The position numbers and the translations under genes are program-made. From Euptelea pleiosperma (lineage: Eukaryota; Streptophyta; Magnoliopsida; Ranunculales; Eupteleaceae), in the NCBI GenBank assembly GCA_035048495.1, contig CM068546.1, positions 34,738,674 through 34,802,673 of the forward strand: a DNA stretch of 64,000 nucleotides, read 5' to 3'. This document shows, one piece after another, positions 1-12,505 of the stretch. The first letter of the stretch is position 1. The number at the start of each line of letters is the position of its first letter. The notes under the pieces were generated by a model that was given only the letters and a program-made list of their open reading frames with translations, had not been told where the DNA came from and ran no database searches.

Positions 1-2
1 AG

Positions 3-59
3 AACATTGAAACTAGAGAATCTTCTGGGTATGCTCAACCTGGTCACCAAGGCAAGTAA
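3..59 (+). CDS. Possible C-terminal codons of an unidentified plus-strand gene
   Basis: The frame beginning at base 3 reads 18 residues, starting NIETRESSGY and ending GHQGK, and then a TAA stop at 57-59. The composition (Gly, Gln, Glu, Ser) looks more like protein than the AT-rich sequence that follows. The gene would enter from outside the window and converge on the ESD4-like gene, which ends at 981. The stretch is too short to name a family and could be chance. Confidence 0.22.
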   Translation, partial: NIETRESSGYAQPGHQGK

Positions 60-980
60 ACATAACACAGGTTCGAATGAGTTTGGTAGCAAATCCTCAT
101 GACCATTTTTGATAAATCTCTCTTCTACATGATATTTGATACTGGTTACTAGACTTCCAGGCTACGTAAGGAATCACTGAATAATAATTTGCATTAATTC
201 ATTTTTCACAATTTTTTAAGAGAATTTATAGTTCATGACTCCAACCTTTTTTTCTGAATTTTTAAAAAATGTTATGAACGACAAACCTAAATTATACTCG
301 AATGCAGTGTGAATGGAAATTAAATCAATCGCGATGGGCATTGTTGAAGAGTTGCTTGAATCTTCTATTTATTAAAATTGAGAAAAAGTTGCACAGAGGG
401 GCATGAACTTGCAGTGTATCATCCACCCAAATCAAGCCCAACAGTGGAAGAACTGCTGAAAATTGAAATCACATGTTTAATCTTTACCTGAGCAGGTGAG
501 CAGGTTTCTATCAAAGAAATTAAAGTAGTGAGCATTGCAGCACATACACCGCTTGATCACTATCCAATGTTCACTGCCACAAAAGAAAAAGAAAAAATTA
601 CAATTTAACATGTAGGATCCCGAATCCCACAAAACCAACCAAGATCGCTCATCTCTCGCACACACTCAGATCACTACAATTGACTATAAAATTGACAAAA
701 ATACAGAAAATGAAAGCAGAAAACAAAGAGAACATCAGTAACCCAAAATTCACCCCTCAAATCACCCGTTTGCCCATTGCTCATGCTTATATTAGTATAT
801 ACACAACTCTGTCCCCTCCCATAGTTAATATCGAAGTGTGTGGGAGATATAACTTGATAAACATGGGCCAACCACTTTCATAATCTTTCCATGTCGTTTC
901 TCCATCAATCAAGGTGGATCAAGTCATCTATTATTACAAGGAGCCCCATAGCAATATGAATCCAATTGACTAACGATGGT
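60..980. other. Convergent 3' flanking DNA, no gene seen
   Basis: AT-rich sequence between the possible plus-strand stop at 59 and the ESD4-like stop at 981. It should contain the ESD4-like 3' UTR on the minus strand. A minus-strand AATAAA lies near 368, about 610 bases past the stop, which is distant for a poly(A) signal. Short open frames here show no recognisable protein. Confidence 0.5.
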
Positions 981-3900
981 TCACTCAGCTTTCAACCTAA
1001 GAATCTCCTTTGCAGTCCTCCTCCGGAAATAGGGCATGTGTCCCTAAAAAGAGGGTAGAGAAGAAATTTCATTTCAACAAACTTATCCGAAGAAAATAAA
1101 AAGAACTTAATAAAGCGGAACTAGACATCATGATTACTTCCAATACAGAATCCTCATATGACATTCTCCTATCACATTTAACAGCAATTCGATGCTGGGT
1201 CCACTGCTTGGGATTCTCAAGTGTTGGAACCCATGTTCCATCACTGTTGATCATGATTGGATGGAAATGTAGCTTTTTGTGAAGAGGTAAGCAGCGCAAG
1301 GCAGGCCCAGTGAAGAGTAAAATTGTGGGTGTAAGTATTTACAGCTTCTAGCATCATCGTCAAGAAGCTGAGGGAAATCAAAAGGATCAAAGAATATTTC
1401 ATTGCTTCCAATGCAAGAAGCTTAGTTTCACTGAATGCATTAAGAGCATAAAATTCAACAATATGTAGGCAGGTTCTCAGGAGTGTTGCTTTGCGAAGAG
1501 CTCTGCACAGCATAGCATAGCCTAGATGGAATGAAGAAGCCCTTTAACATACTTGTTTACCTAATTATGACAGGTTTTCTGAAGTGTTGCTTTATGAAGA
1601 TCCCTGCATAGCCTAGATGGAGTAAAGAAGCACTAACACTCTTGTTTACCAAACCTCTTCACTGTATAGGTAGAGCATTCTCACAATAGCAGCTTAGGTG
1701 GCAGGACCAAAGGATCCATGTGTGTCTGCCTCACCCTCCATGTGGCAAGTTTCAGCTCGGTAGCACTTTGTCGTGTGGCATGTTACGTTTGCCTCTTTTC
1801 GGTTTAAAAGTAAAAAATTCACTCGGGAAAACGGCAATTCATGGTAGCATATGGGGTAATAGTGAGGTTATCCCAATGTGCAGTTTAGCCCAGTCATTGG
1901 AGCTGACTGGGAGCTTTCCTGGTGACCATGCCAACCTATGGATGGGCCCCCATTTCTTGCCACACGGAGAGCTAACATGGTCAATCCTAACTGTCCAGTT
2001 GATAGAGCACCTCTGGTTTTCTCAAATGGACAGTGCCCTTATCCACTCACACCTATATCCTAGCATATATTTTACCTTTCCCCTATGGAAACCACTGAAT
2101 TATTTCTATTTAATAAAAAGGAAAAAAAGTGAGAACAAGCCTCTTTTTTGCCACACAGAAAAGTGCTATTGGACTTGATAAGTTGTCACAAGGGAAGAGA
2201 GTGAGGTGGTGAAAACACGTGGGACCCTTAAGGTCTGCCACCTCAGCTGGGCACCTAGGCGGGCTACCGCCTGGCCGCCCATTTGGCAGTTGCCCACCTA
2301 GGTCCTCTCGCCTTAAGTGGGCAAGATGTGAACAAGGACTATCCACATGGTCAATCCAGAGGGCCGTCTATCAAATGGACAGTCCAGATCAGCCGCGTCA
2401 GCCCGCTAAATGGCACGAAATACTCCACCTGTGCACTGAAGCAATTTGGAGCGACACTCCACAGAACCTTTATCCTATCTATTGTTGTCTGAATTTCATT
2501 TTTTATTATATAAGGACCACAGAGAAAATTAATTGTATATTGTTGTCTTAATTCTTTCATTACTTTTAATTTAGAAGGTCAACAAATCTGGAGTATTTGA
2601 CTCACCTTGTTTGACACTATCACATGTCAAACACTGACACCAAATCCATGTTTGTGTAAACACTAATTAAAAAGGCTAATATCATTTATAACCAAAAAAA
2701 ATATCTTTGCCATACCACAGCAGCGTATTTGAAATAAAAGCAACATACCTGCTGAAAGTAGAGCCCTAAACCTCTGCTATAGAAGTCGGCATATTTTATC
2801 ATGAACATGCCACAGTCCCACCTGTTTAAGAACATATAATTTATTCTCAAAGTGCCAGGTAGCAAAAAAAAAACAAATCCACGCAATAACAAGATTTCAA
2901 TGTTAAAGGATTAAAAGCTCAGTTATAACTATAAAGTTTCATTGTTTCTCTTTAACGAAACACATAGGCTGCATTTGGTTTGCTGGGAGTGGTATTCTAG
3001 TTAGTGCCACTTCCTAGAATATCACTTCCAGCTGTTTGGTTCCCAAATGTATACAAAAGGATCATGGAATCAACTTCCCCACTGTTACAGTATCCTTTGA
3101 TCAAATGCTAGTAAGTGAGACAAGTAGATTCAATCTCACTCAATGCCATTTCTCGGAAAAGCTCTTCCGCCCTTCCCATTTCTCCGTTTTCGCAGAATCC
3201 ATTAATCAGTGTAATACAAGTCATAGTATCTGGTTGAATTTGCTTCCTCATTCGCATTTCTTCGCATAGTCTCATTGCTTCTGCCATCTTTCCTTCGTCA
3301 ACAAATACTGCCATTAAAATACTGTAACTGAAAACATTCGGATCACAATTGAATTTTGCCATTTCAATCTAAATCACTTCTATGTTTTCCATCATTCCAT
3401 TTCCATCCTGATAGAAACAGAGCATCAATGTATTAAAGGCCTGCATATTTGGAGAAACCCTCACCCCAACTTTATTCCCAATTTCTTCATCATTCCATCA
3501 AAGGATATTGTAACAGTGGGACGTTGTTTGAACGATCAAAACAGCGTGTTTTGGATCCCTTGCTGAACGAGCAACAGTACAGGCATGTTGAGCAAAAAAG
3601 CAGAGATCTAGAAGAGCTTCTTCACATTAGATTTAGGTTTTAGAGTTGATAGAAAAATGCCCATTGCTGTAAATTTCTTAATGATGAATGAAAAATTGAA
3701 GAGCTCAACTTTTGAGAGATCTGTGAAAAGATCTGGTGTGAAGCCATTTTTCTTGGTGTGAATCCCAAGTAAATTTTATGTTCTCTTCTCTTCCTTATCT
3801 TGTCCATCTTTCTTATCTGATCTTCCTTTAATTTTTATTTGATCAAATTAAACCCTAAACCCTAAAACCCTAACCGAACTGCCCCCATCCCCAAAACACT

Positions 3901-6900
3901 AGAGTGATTCTAGGTAACATTCTTTATTTTTACTGTTCACCCTTATTTATTTATTTATTTTTTGATAAGTCAAGTAGAGTGGTATTAAAGAAGAGATCCA
4001 AAAGATCTCAAAGTACAAAAAAAATGAGAAAACAGAAAGAGAAGATTACAGACAAACTAACTAGACAACAAGGCTTCGAATCTAAACACCAGTTCAGAAA
4101 AGAAACAACCCCTCATCTCTGTTGAGATACTACCCCAACTGTAAAGGGATGCCCTAAAGATGGTATCCTGAAGTGTACTTTCTTCTCCTTTGAATATCCT
4201 TCAATTTCTTTTCTACCACAATCCCAATATAACCGCATACGGTATCATCCGCCATACGATTTTTTCCCTGTTCACCCTTACTTATTATTTTTAAATCAAA
4301 CCTTTTCCCAACCCAAAACCCTAACTGTATCCCTTTCCCTACCCAAATCATAGCCGCACCACCACCCTTAACGCCTTACACCCCCCATTAATTCTAATCG
4401 AACCTATTTGAGCCTAAATTTCTTATTTAAATCATTGGCAAGGAAACTAGTAAATCTACACGTTTTGGTTGAACCCTAGGCTAGTGGAAGTTCCAACTTC
4501 CATTGGACTCTTCAATCAATAATTGGGTATTCGTAATGCCGGATTGTGAATTTGGTCTTTCTTTATAAGTGTAAAATGTATATAAAATTTGTGAATTTGG
4601 TCTTGAATTTATCTTTTAATTATTTGTTAAGACTTTTTTAAGTATTGCGGTAGTTTTAGCTATAGTTTATGCTTATAATTATTCTTGGTAATTTAATATT
4701 GAGCTGAGTTCATCATTAAGAGGATTAGTTTTCACAGTCCTGCATCACATACTTGTCATTAACACCTTAATCGAGTAAGGACCTTGACCAGAAACACCAT
4801 ACATGTCAGTCAGTACTGGCTGTTAAGAATGCAAATATTGCAATTTTGTGGTAATAGAACATGCAGTCACAAGCTTTCTCACTTCCAGATGAAAACAGGA
4901 GAAGATTAATTACGGGGAACCTTTCTTGAAAACCTCAAAGAAAGAAAATGCTTGGAACAAAATGTCCAATGCTTTTCAAAGTAAAATTCTAGTTTAAAGG
5001 TAGGTTGAATTGAAAAACCATATAGAAAAAGGCCATTGAGAAATTCCGTCTCTTGGTATTCCTAGCCAAGAAACTAGTGTTAAAGTTTAATATGCTGTAT
5101 TTCATTTCTCAAGAATATCCTTCTTTCTAAAATTAATTTGTTACAGTGTCATCTTTTATCAAAATTGGTTGACCTACTGCACCACAATTCACAACCATGA
5201 AATCAAGGGTGTGACCATGAAATCAAGGGTGTGACCCAACTAACCCACAAAAAATATAAAATAGAAATTTCTGCACAATTTATTAAAATATTTTTAAATG
5301 TCATTCCTTTTTTTCACAATTTCCTTGAGGATATCTTCATGCAAGTTATATTTCTGTTGTGGAATTTTGCTGCAGGTTTATTTCTTGATACAATCTGAAA
5401 CAAGCAAAATTGAATTTGCGAATATCATGGCTCATCACACAAAAATTTGCTCTATCTTATAGAATCAAATTGGAAAAAGAGAAGAATGAGGCTTCTAAGA
5501 GTGCAAAGAAAAATTTTATGGATATCATTTTACAAATATTTTTCTGAAAGAAAATGTGAACTTTTGGTGAGATATGTTCTGATGAACTCTCCACTTGTTT
5601 GCTATTATCTCACATAGTGTTCCCTCATCTGTAAAATCCATTCACTTATTTGCAATTAGTTCAGACAAGGACATTGCACTTTTAGGGTTTTTTGCCGTGT
5701 CGGACACCTAAACACCCGGACACGTGTGTCAACGCTTCCCGACACACATCGGGACACTTATGACCGTGTCACCCCTCCTTGTAATAATTTTTAATATAAA
5801 ATTAACTTCTAAAAGTGGGTTAGTGTGTTCCATCCTCCATACAATAATAAACAAATAAATATTTTCTGCTTTATTTTCTATTTTTAGTTATATTTTAATA
5901 ATTTTAAGAATTCATATATATTAATATATTTTAATAAATATATGTACGAACATGTCTCCGAATCATATTTTTTAGGTTGTCATGTCGGACACTGACACCC
6001 TTGTCGCTGTCCTTGTTACATAGGTTCAGAAGAAAAAAAATTCCTATGAAATGGCGTCTTATGTGTCTGAGAATTATATACATACCCATTCGCCTGTTCA
6101 GGAAGGTCATCAACAAATTCCTGCTTCCAAGAACTTACATCGATGTCTTTTGCATTCTTGTCCTTCACTTCATCCACAAAATATCTAGCCTGAAAAATGT
6201 TACCAAAACAAAATGAAGGGAATGATATGAACTAAACAATTGCAATTACATTAAAAGAAAAATTCAAATTGTTAATTCCAACGTAAACTGTTTGTATAAC
6301 AAATTTATTTAGCCAAAAGGTTCCTTTTTTATCAGCATATACCACAAATTAGTTGATATGAATAAAAAAAGTAAGAGATATATTAGAATACTATTGTTTC
6401 TTAGACAACATAACAGAGAGAAGTTGTAAGACTGGAAGCTTAACATTTTGACACTTCAAACTAACTTTCAACAAATCAATAGCAACCTATTCCCCTGAAA
6501 TGCTCAGAACACAGTTCAGTTCCCTACCGGTATAGGAAACCATACCATCCTCTACAAGAGTATCGTGTCAAAAACCCAAATTCCCTAAGTCAAACATGAA
6601 TAAGAAGAACCAATTCTTAATCTAAACATGTGGGATGACTAATTTTTATTTAATTGACAACTTAGATATCATATATTCGTGTATGATAGTCAACCACTAA
6701 AATTAATTTTCCGCATGAGGATGATCTCTCTTCCCATTTAAATCAAAACATATTCCTTTAAAGAATTTGACGAGCATTGTGTGACTCCACCTAGAGCTGC
6801 CATAGGCTTATCCGTAACCTCGTTGACTTGGTCTCTACTGACACACAATATTGTTAAGGTCTCCCAAAATGCATAGCAAGGCCAAATCAGTGGTAATACA

Positions 6901-9900
6901 CTGGATATTATGGTGTTGTACCCATAAGATGCACGTAGAAGTTATATGGGGCAATGAGATGTTTTGTTTGCTCAATACTTCAGGACATAATGATCTTCTA
7001 CTTTCTGTTGCTACTCCTGCTTCCTCACCATTACATCAAAATATTAAACGGTAACCCACAGTTAACGACCTTACCAAAAAAAGAATCTTCATATGGAAAG
7101 ATCATCCAACACTAAAAAGAGTAGTATCTTCTCCATTTCCTAAAATCACTTTAGCCATTTAGAAACATTCAAAATCACCATCAATTCAGAGCATCACTTC
7201 TAAAAACGGCATAAGCAACTTGAACTCAAACCAACAACCATACCCTCGACCTTACACTAGTTCTGCTGACAAGATCATAACCCACCAAGCCTCAAGTCAC
7301 CTCATGTTGCCCTTGCTACTACTAAAGAAATTCAACTTCAACCAGCCCAGGAAACTTTTAGACTTAAACTAGGGAAATAGCCTTGGCAAGACCACATGAT
7401 AGCCTTTTCTTTTGAGGACACAAAACCTCGTAATAAAATAACGCCACAGGCCACCTAAAACCCTCCAAAGTCACCCCTTTAAACATGCCAAGAATTTGTC
7501 AGTGTTTTTGTCACACTCAATAAGTCATCCCTCTATTATAGCCTTGGCATTGTCTTTTCTTTCCTTTTTTATTTTGTCATCGTAACAGAAATTTAATAGG
7601 GAAATCAAATGCAAAAGAACATGCACAGATTACAACAAAAGAGTTGCATGAGGGATAAGGAAGCCTCAATAGTAAGAAATTGCAAATCATTCATGTGCCC
7701 ACAAACATGGTGGAGAGCTATGTAAAATAAACATGGATATGTGTCGGTGGAATCCAACACTAATATGAAGTGTCACACACAGGTCCCACAAACCTGATAT
7801 GCTGACATGTTTGCACCTTTGTTACCTGGAAACTTACAGTGTAAGTGCAGTCTCTACCATAACAGGGCATTATAAGTATGCACGGTTTATTCATATGTTG
7901 AGACATACTTGAAAATACTATAGCTCAAGTATACAATATAAAAGGATGTATCTAGATAAACTGATACACATTAAAGTCATGTAAAAAATATATAAAAAAT
8001 AGCTGAAATTTTTGAATAAATTAAGTTTCGCTCAAAATGCGTGTTGGTGGGTGTCCGATATGTGAGTACGACACAGTATCCAACATGGCAAATTCTTAGA
8101 AGATGGAGTGTCCATGTTACATAAGTGGAAAGGGCCACAAACAGGATTACAAAGATTATAGCTATATTTGTAGTTCGTATGTCCCCATTGTACATTGCAC
8201 TACAGGAAATCCATCTTATGACATCAAGCATGCCTCTTCCCAGTCAGATAGCTCGTTAATGAGCAAACATTACTGACCCAAGGAAAGTCGTTGCCTCAAC
8301 CATATCTAAACATTTGTCCCACTGCTTGCTTAAAATAAGCCTGATGGACTTTTCTATAGTAAACGAGAATGACATGGATAACTCTTGCCTGAGACAGACA
8401 AAAGAAACCCTTTTCCCTTTCTATTTATCATAACAAAGAATATAACCACGAACACATCCTACCAATTCCACATCCTCTACTAATTCGGCTGGTCTGCCTT
8501 ACAGAGGAAGCGATAGAGTAAAAAAACACAAATCCTGTTCACTACAGAGCACATTTAACAGATTCTCATAGCAATCATAAGGTATCTATATCAACCTTAA
8601 CCACCACACTAGAAACTTGTTTCCAGTGCTTCAATCACTTCATTAGATATCAATTCACCATTCAGAATTAACCCATCATGAAACAGCTCCAACTTGGCAC
8701 AACCAAGTGATACATAATTTTCCTAGCAAGCAAACAAGCAAGTTTGTTATAATATTTGAAAATACTGGTGGATACTCACCCTTGGAGGAGAGCCAAATGC
8801 TGAAGAATGATCTTGGTAAAATAATAGTCACCCCAGAAGAAGGTAAAAAGCATGTGAAAAAGCAACTCGGGCTATAGAACGAAAACCAAAGCTAAAACGA
8901 GGAAGACAAGGCGTACCGAATATCTAAAACCTTTCTAACATAGAAACCACAAATCTTTGCTGTTTTCATTCTCAAAACAAATTATTAACTATGAAAATAA
9001 AATAAAAAAACATTTAGGGGAATAATAAGTGTGTGTATGCACATAATTCAACCTCTAGATTGTCATGAATTATATTTTATTTGATAAGTTTCTCATGAAA
9101 ACTCTATTTTCTTGTTAACAAGAAGAGCCATTGATACCAACAGAAACCATTATACAAATACACACACAAACCAAGGGACCCCTAAGCATTACATTCAGAA
9201 CTCACGTGACATGGTCTTCAGCTATCTCCTAGGATGAAAAGTAGCAATGAAATAATCAAGAAATAACGATAAATAAGTTAAGAACTACAATTGTGAAGTC
9301 GTACAGTTCAAACAGCATATAAAATTTTGTTTGAATGAAATATATCTACCAAACATACCAGTACTTCTAGCACTTGGGTATCCGTGCCTTTAAGCGAATC
9401 AAGATAATGAAATTTTTCATCCTTCTTATTGATAACTGCTAAGCACCAGTGTATCTCTTTATGAATAGGTACAAATATCTGCAAGGATATTAGTGAAGCC
9501 AAAATAATGATGAACCTTATCTCCAAGCAAACAAGTTGAAAGATAATCAAGAAAAAATTAGGAGGAGGAATAACAACTTTACTTTGTCACACTCAATAAG
9601 GTCGTACCCTATCTTCCTTTGGGTAGTCCATCTTCTGACGGCTTTAAAGTCATAACCATTACTCCCACTGACCAACTAGACAATAATCGGAAAAGAATAA
9701 AAAAGGAAATCATGGACGCCAATGAGCATCATTAATTGGAATAAAAATAACAAAAAGAATAAAGAATATAAGGCCTTCTTAGACAATGAAATAGACACCA
9801 GATATATGAGATGGATAAAGAGGTGCAAATATGCAAGAGAATAATCTACTCTTCGAGATTAAAAAAGAAAATTTCTAGATCATGCATGCAGAATAAACAT

Positions 9901-11729
9901 CAATAAGGATGACTATTTAAGGCATGTGATTGAAAGAAGCAGTGTCCACAAAATAAGCATTAAACTTCATAGAACAAACTAACGAAATTAAGCATGACAA
10001 AATCAGAGCTATGGGCAACAAAAGAAACGAGCCAACCTTTTTATAGAAGAATGTGTTGAAGAAATGGCATTTCAAAAACTTTTTTGGTTCTCTTTTTTCC
10101 CTCTCCTTCAGCAATTCAAAGTACAAATTTATGACCTACAAAAGAAAATATAGATGCATATCAAGGAAATAGTCCTACAATCTTATTAATTATGCGATTA
10201 GCTTCCCTCGACCATTTCAAAGTCTCGCATTTAGCAAATCGTGAACCTTTTTTTATGTAAGTAACAAATCATGAACCCCTTTCCTTTACTTTTCCACAAG
10301 TGACAACTTTATCAATAAAAAAAATGAACCATGTTATTAAATATTGTTATCGTAGTGCCTATAGGTGACCCCAAAAAACATAGGTATCAATAAATATCAT
10401 ATGGCATTTTACAATTATCTATGACCCCCTGTTATCGTAGTATTGTACCCATTAGAAAACAATACGTATCATATGATAAATTACAATACATATTGATATT
10501 TAAGACCATGAGACGTACATAAATATATAAACTTTTGTCATTATATGCGACGAAAACAACAAGAATCACCTCATCGTTCAGCCAAGCACCTGGTCTCAAA
10601 CATTGCAAGACTTCTCCTGTAATCTCAACATTAGAATTCTCATGTGTGACAAGGACTTTCCGCCTGCAAAAGCAAAAGACCAAATATGATATCAGTACTG
10701 ATAGCTATGCCATTTAATAAAAGTAACATATCCAAGGTAATCATACCGATTGGAATATAAAAAGGCACGACAGACTTCAACATCCTCATCGTCAGTAAGG
10801 CGGGCAAAAGGTTCCCGAAGTACATCCTGAAAATATTTCAATAGAATTTTGACAAAAAGACAGAGAAATCACAGAAAGGAGTAGTAAACACATTTTACCG
10901 CCTCTGGTTTCTTTGTGGGCCTTGAATAGATGTCTGATTTTTTCCTAGTTAAATCAATTTCAGAGACTAAGTAACCCAATCTGGAATTTCGTCTCTCAGC
11001 ATTCTCGAGCAATTTTTTGTGTGGAAGCGCACTCACCTCCTCGGCCCGATGATTTACTGACAAAGACTCCAACATCTTCTGAGTGTCGTTCACTTTCAGT
11101 GTATGATTAGTCAAATCAGACACATCCGAAGACGGTGCTGGGAGACGACAGTCTATAAAATTTGCATATCTTTCCTGCAAATAGACAACCCCATTGGTTT
11201 CAGGAGACCTCTGGTCCAATGACACACACCTTCCTTCTCCATCTTGCCCATAGTCCCATGTTCTGAGTTCTTCTACGCTCGAATCTTCTGAGAAAACATC
11301 CTTGGAACACCCTGCTTCCACATCAATCACAGCCTTATCCTTTTCAATCACTGCCTTATCCTTTCTAAAATACTGGAGAGTACCGATGGCTAAGCTTTTC
11401 GCCTCCTCTAATCGACGGCTTAGAAAATTCCCCAGGAGAGGAGTTTCTCGACCCAAATTCGGTGAAAACTTGGGTTTTCGAAAAGGAGCGTGAACTTCTC
11501 TCCGGAAATGTTGAGTACGTTCAGGGTACCCCTGAATTCTGGAGACTGTACGCTGTGAAGAAACAGGAGTGACCAGTCGGTCTGGACGGATATCCATAGA
11601 TGAAATTTTGGGTTTCTTCGAGACGTGAAGATCGGCTCGACGGTCGGAATTCGGAATATTAGGAGATGGAAAACAACTCAAGCTGAAGCAATTGTCTCCG
11701 TGCTTACGGCTGCTCGTTCGGGCACCCAT
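981..11729 (-). CDS. ESD4: ESD4/ULP1-type SUMO protease (518 aa, 9 exons)
   Basis: Cysteine protease of clan CE (C48) that matures SUMO and removes it from targets; Arabidopsis ESD4 acts at the nuclear rim and affects flowering time. Exons, in transcript order: 10899-11729, 10747-10826, 10570-10663, 10037-10135, 9583-9675, 9359-9478, 6086-6189, 2749-2821, 981-1043. All joins are GT-AG and keep frame. I chose ATG 11729 (MGARTSSRK) because ESD4 proteins begin MGA; the frame is open 24 bases further upstream but has no ATG there. Residues 1-277 are a low-complexity Ser/Arg/Lys-rich N-terminus; about 300-518 is the protease domain. Catalytic residues are visible: His409 (EIHWCLAVI), Asp426 (HYLDSLKG), Gln471 (LPEQANG), Cys477 (WDCGMFM). 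The protein ends RTAKEILRLKAE. Length is close to Arabidopsis ESD4 (489 aa, recalled). Introns 6, 7 and 8 are 3169, 3264 and 1705 bp and full of repeats. A paralogue name (ELS1/ULP1a) remains possible. Confidence 0.95.
1470..1650. repeat. Tandem duplication of about 100 bp in ESD4-like intron 8
   Basis: Two adjacent diverged units start at 1470 and 1571. Both contain a GTGTTGCTTT core, then GCATAGCCTAGATGGA, and end with CTTGTTTACC. They are intronic and have no coding signal. Confidence 0.75.
1651..2700. other. Remainder of ESD4-like intron 8, no gene recognised
   Basis: Intronic DNA with a locally GC-richer patch (about 2215-2340). An open frame of 152 codons at 1720-2178 resembles no family I know and lacks domain-like composition. 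It is most likely an old repeat. Confidence 0.5.
2966..3052. repeat. Short MITE-like relic beside the PPR fragment
   Basis: Starts CTGCATTTGGTTTGCTGGGAG and ends CTGTTTGGTTCCCAAATG, with GGTATTCTAG/CTAGAATATC as an internal inverted pair. The CATTTGG/CCAAATG ends resemble hAT or Harbinger MITE termini. No target duplication was found. Confidence 0.35.
3058..3670 (-). pseudogene. PPR-protein gene fragment, broken, in ESD4-like intron 7
   Basis: Minus-strand frames spell pentatricopeptide-repeat protein in order. First comes RSARDPKHAVLIVQTTSHCY (about 3586-3520), then DGMMKKLGIK, SPNMQAFNTLMLCFYQDG, AKFNCDPNVFSYSILMAVF, MTCITLINGFCENGEMGRAE, and finally HLIKGYCNSGEVDSMIL (about 3100-3055). 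Frameshifts and in-frame stops (TAG near 3371 and 3107) interrupt it. Only an N-terminal part is present, so it cannot be functional. PPR proteins bind organellar RNA; here the piece is cargo in an intron, on the same strand as ESD4. A 24-bp inverted similarity (3074-3099 against 3496-3521) flanks part of it. Confidence 0.8.
3850..3874. promoter_or_regulatory. Telobox cluster (AAACCCTAA repeats)
   Basis: Three near-tandem copies of AAACCCTAA. Teloboxes are known promoter elements of plant ribosomal and cell-cycle genes, and the motif is also the telomere repeat. It lies about 180 bases upstream of the start of the PPR fragment on the minus strand, so it may be that fragment's old promoter. 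A short interstitial telomere repeat is the alternative. Confidence 0.55.
3946..4352 (-). mobile_element. LINE 3' tail fragment
   Basis: Read on the minus strand, this contains a degraded C-terminal reading frame (CGYIGIVVEKKLKD). It then gives TTTGTACTTTGAGATCTTTT, CTTATCAAAAAAT and an (AAAT)n end. This is the layout of plant L1-type LINE 3' ends. It sits in ESD4-like intron 7 in the host-gene orientation. The 5' limit is uncertain. Confidence 0.55.
5193..5232. repeat. 20-bp tandem duplication
   Basis: ACCATGAAATCAAGGGTGTG occurs twice back to back in ESD4-like intron 7, as expected from replication slippage or a minor rearrangement. Confidence 0.8.
5690..6012. mobile_element. Decayed GTGTCGGACAC-type transposon relic
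   Basis: Flanked by CCGTGTCGGACACC on the left and GTCGGACACTGACACCC...CCTTGTTACATAG on the right, with AT-rich filler between. Similar GTGTCC/GGACAC ends occur at 7735-8125 and 21305-21440. The right end runs to within 75 bp of ESD4-like exon 7, on its intron 7 side. Confidence 0.45.
7735..8125. mobile_element. Second GTGTCGG-type transposon relic
   Basis: Begins ATGTGTCGGTGGAATCC and ends GTGTCCATGTTACATAAG, with GTGTCCGATATGTGAGTACGAC inside. This is the same end structure as 5690-6012. It is located in ESD4-like intron 6. Confidence 0.4.
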
Positions 11730-12227
11730 GGCCGCTCCTAAAGGCTCTTCCAATTACCCCAAAAACCCTCGAAACCAATCCCATTTATGGTCTATCATTC
11801 CATCAAAACCACTTCAAGGTTTGTAAAAAGAGAAGAAGTTTTGATCAGGAAACCCTAGAGAGGACGAAATTGCATGGATTAATTAGGGTTTTTTGAGATT
11901 CAGCAAAGCAGGACAATTCAAATGTGACTTAAACATCCTGGTAAAATTAGGCCAAAAACATGAATCTAAGATCGAACTGAAACCCTAGAAATATGTTCGA
12001 AGGAAATCAATTATTCGAATACGAAGACTAAAAAATTTTCTCGAAATTCAACCTAAAGAAGAAAGATTTAAGCAAAACAAGATTGCCTGAAACCCTGACA
12101 GTGAGATCTCTGTGAAGAAAGAGGGTTCCCGCCTCGCGTACGACTGGAGTAACTGGTTTCCTTCCAACTTCCAAGTATGAGTGATTCTTTGCTCAACGAC
12201 ATTGTGAGCAAAATACGCTCCATGTCG
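11730..12227 (-). promoter_or_regulatory. Upstream region of the ESD4-like gene
   Basis: Expected to hold the 5' UTR and proximal promoter for the start at 11729. I see no convincing TATA box, but several AAACCCTA motifs (near 11849, 11981 and 12090, partly on the opposite strand) resemble teloboxes. A degenerate P1 palindrome begins about 500 bp upstream of the start. Confidence 0.35.
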
Positions 12228-12505
12228 TCTTATAAGCCACGTGGCACACTCTTGAAGACCACTGACCGTATGTACGTTTGGCCCAGCCCTGGATGGACCC
12301 ACAGACCAAAACTCAGCCCTATTAGTGATTTGTATCCGTTGGATATTGGCATCTCAAATAGTGCTCAAAAAACAACCCATGAAAAAGACTCGAATCCAAC
12401 CGCTAGATATCACCAATCGGGATGATTTTTGGTCTGTAGATCCCTCTAGGGACAGGCCAAAAATCCCTACGGTCTTTGGTTTCGAAGAATGTGACATAAA
12501 GGTCC
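12228..12505. mobile_element. Degenerate P1 palindromic MITE
   Basis: Left arm: AAGCCACGTGGCACACTC, then CTGACCGTATGTACGTTTGG. Right arm: inverted GGCCAAAAATCCCTACGGTC, then GAATGTGACATAAAGG. The centre has TTAGTGATTT and the inverted ATCACCAATC. Outer termini and TSD are lost. It is the copy closest to the ESD4-like promoter. Confidence 0.7.

Noticed and set aside
1720..2178. 152-codon plus-strand open frame
   Set aside because: No recognisable domain, lies antisense in an ESD4-like intron, and composition does not look coding.
3449..3643. Plus-strand open frame containing IKGYCNSG
   Set aside because: The stretch is better read on the minus strand as PPR protein (SARDPKHAVLIVQTTSHCY). The plus-strand IKGYCNSG comes from a 24-bp inverted similarity, not a gene.
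11730..11753. Start of the ESD4-like protein at 11753
   Set aside because: The codon is TTG; ATG 11729 gives the MGA start expected for ESD4 proteins.
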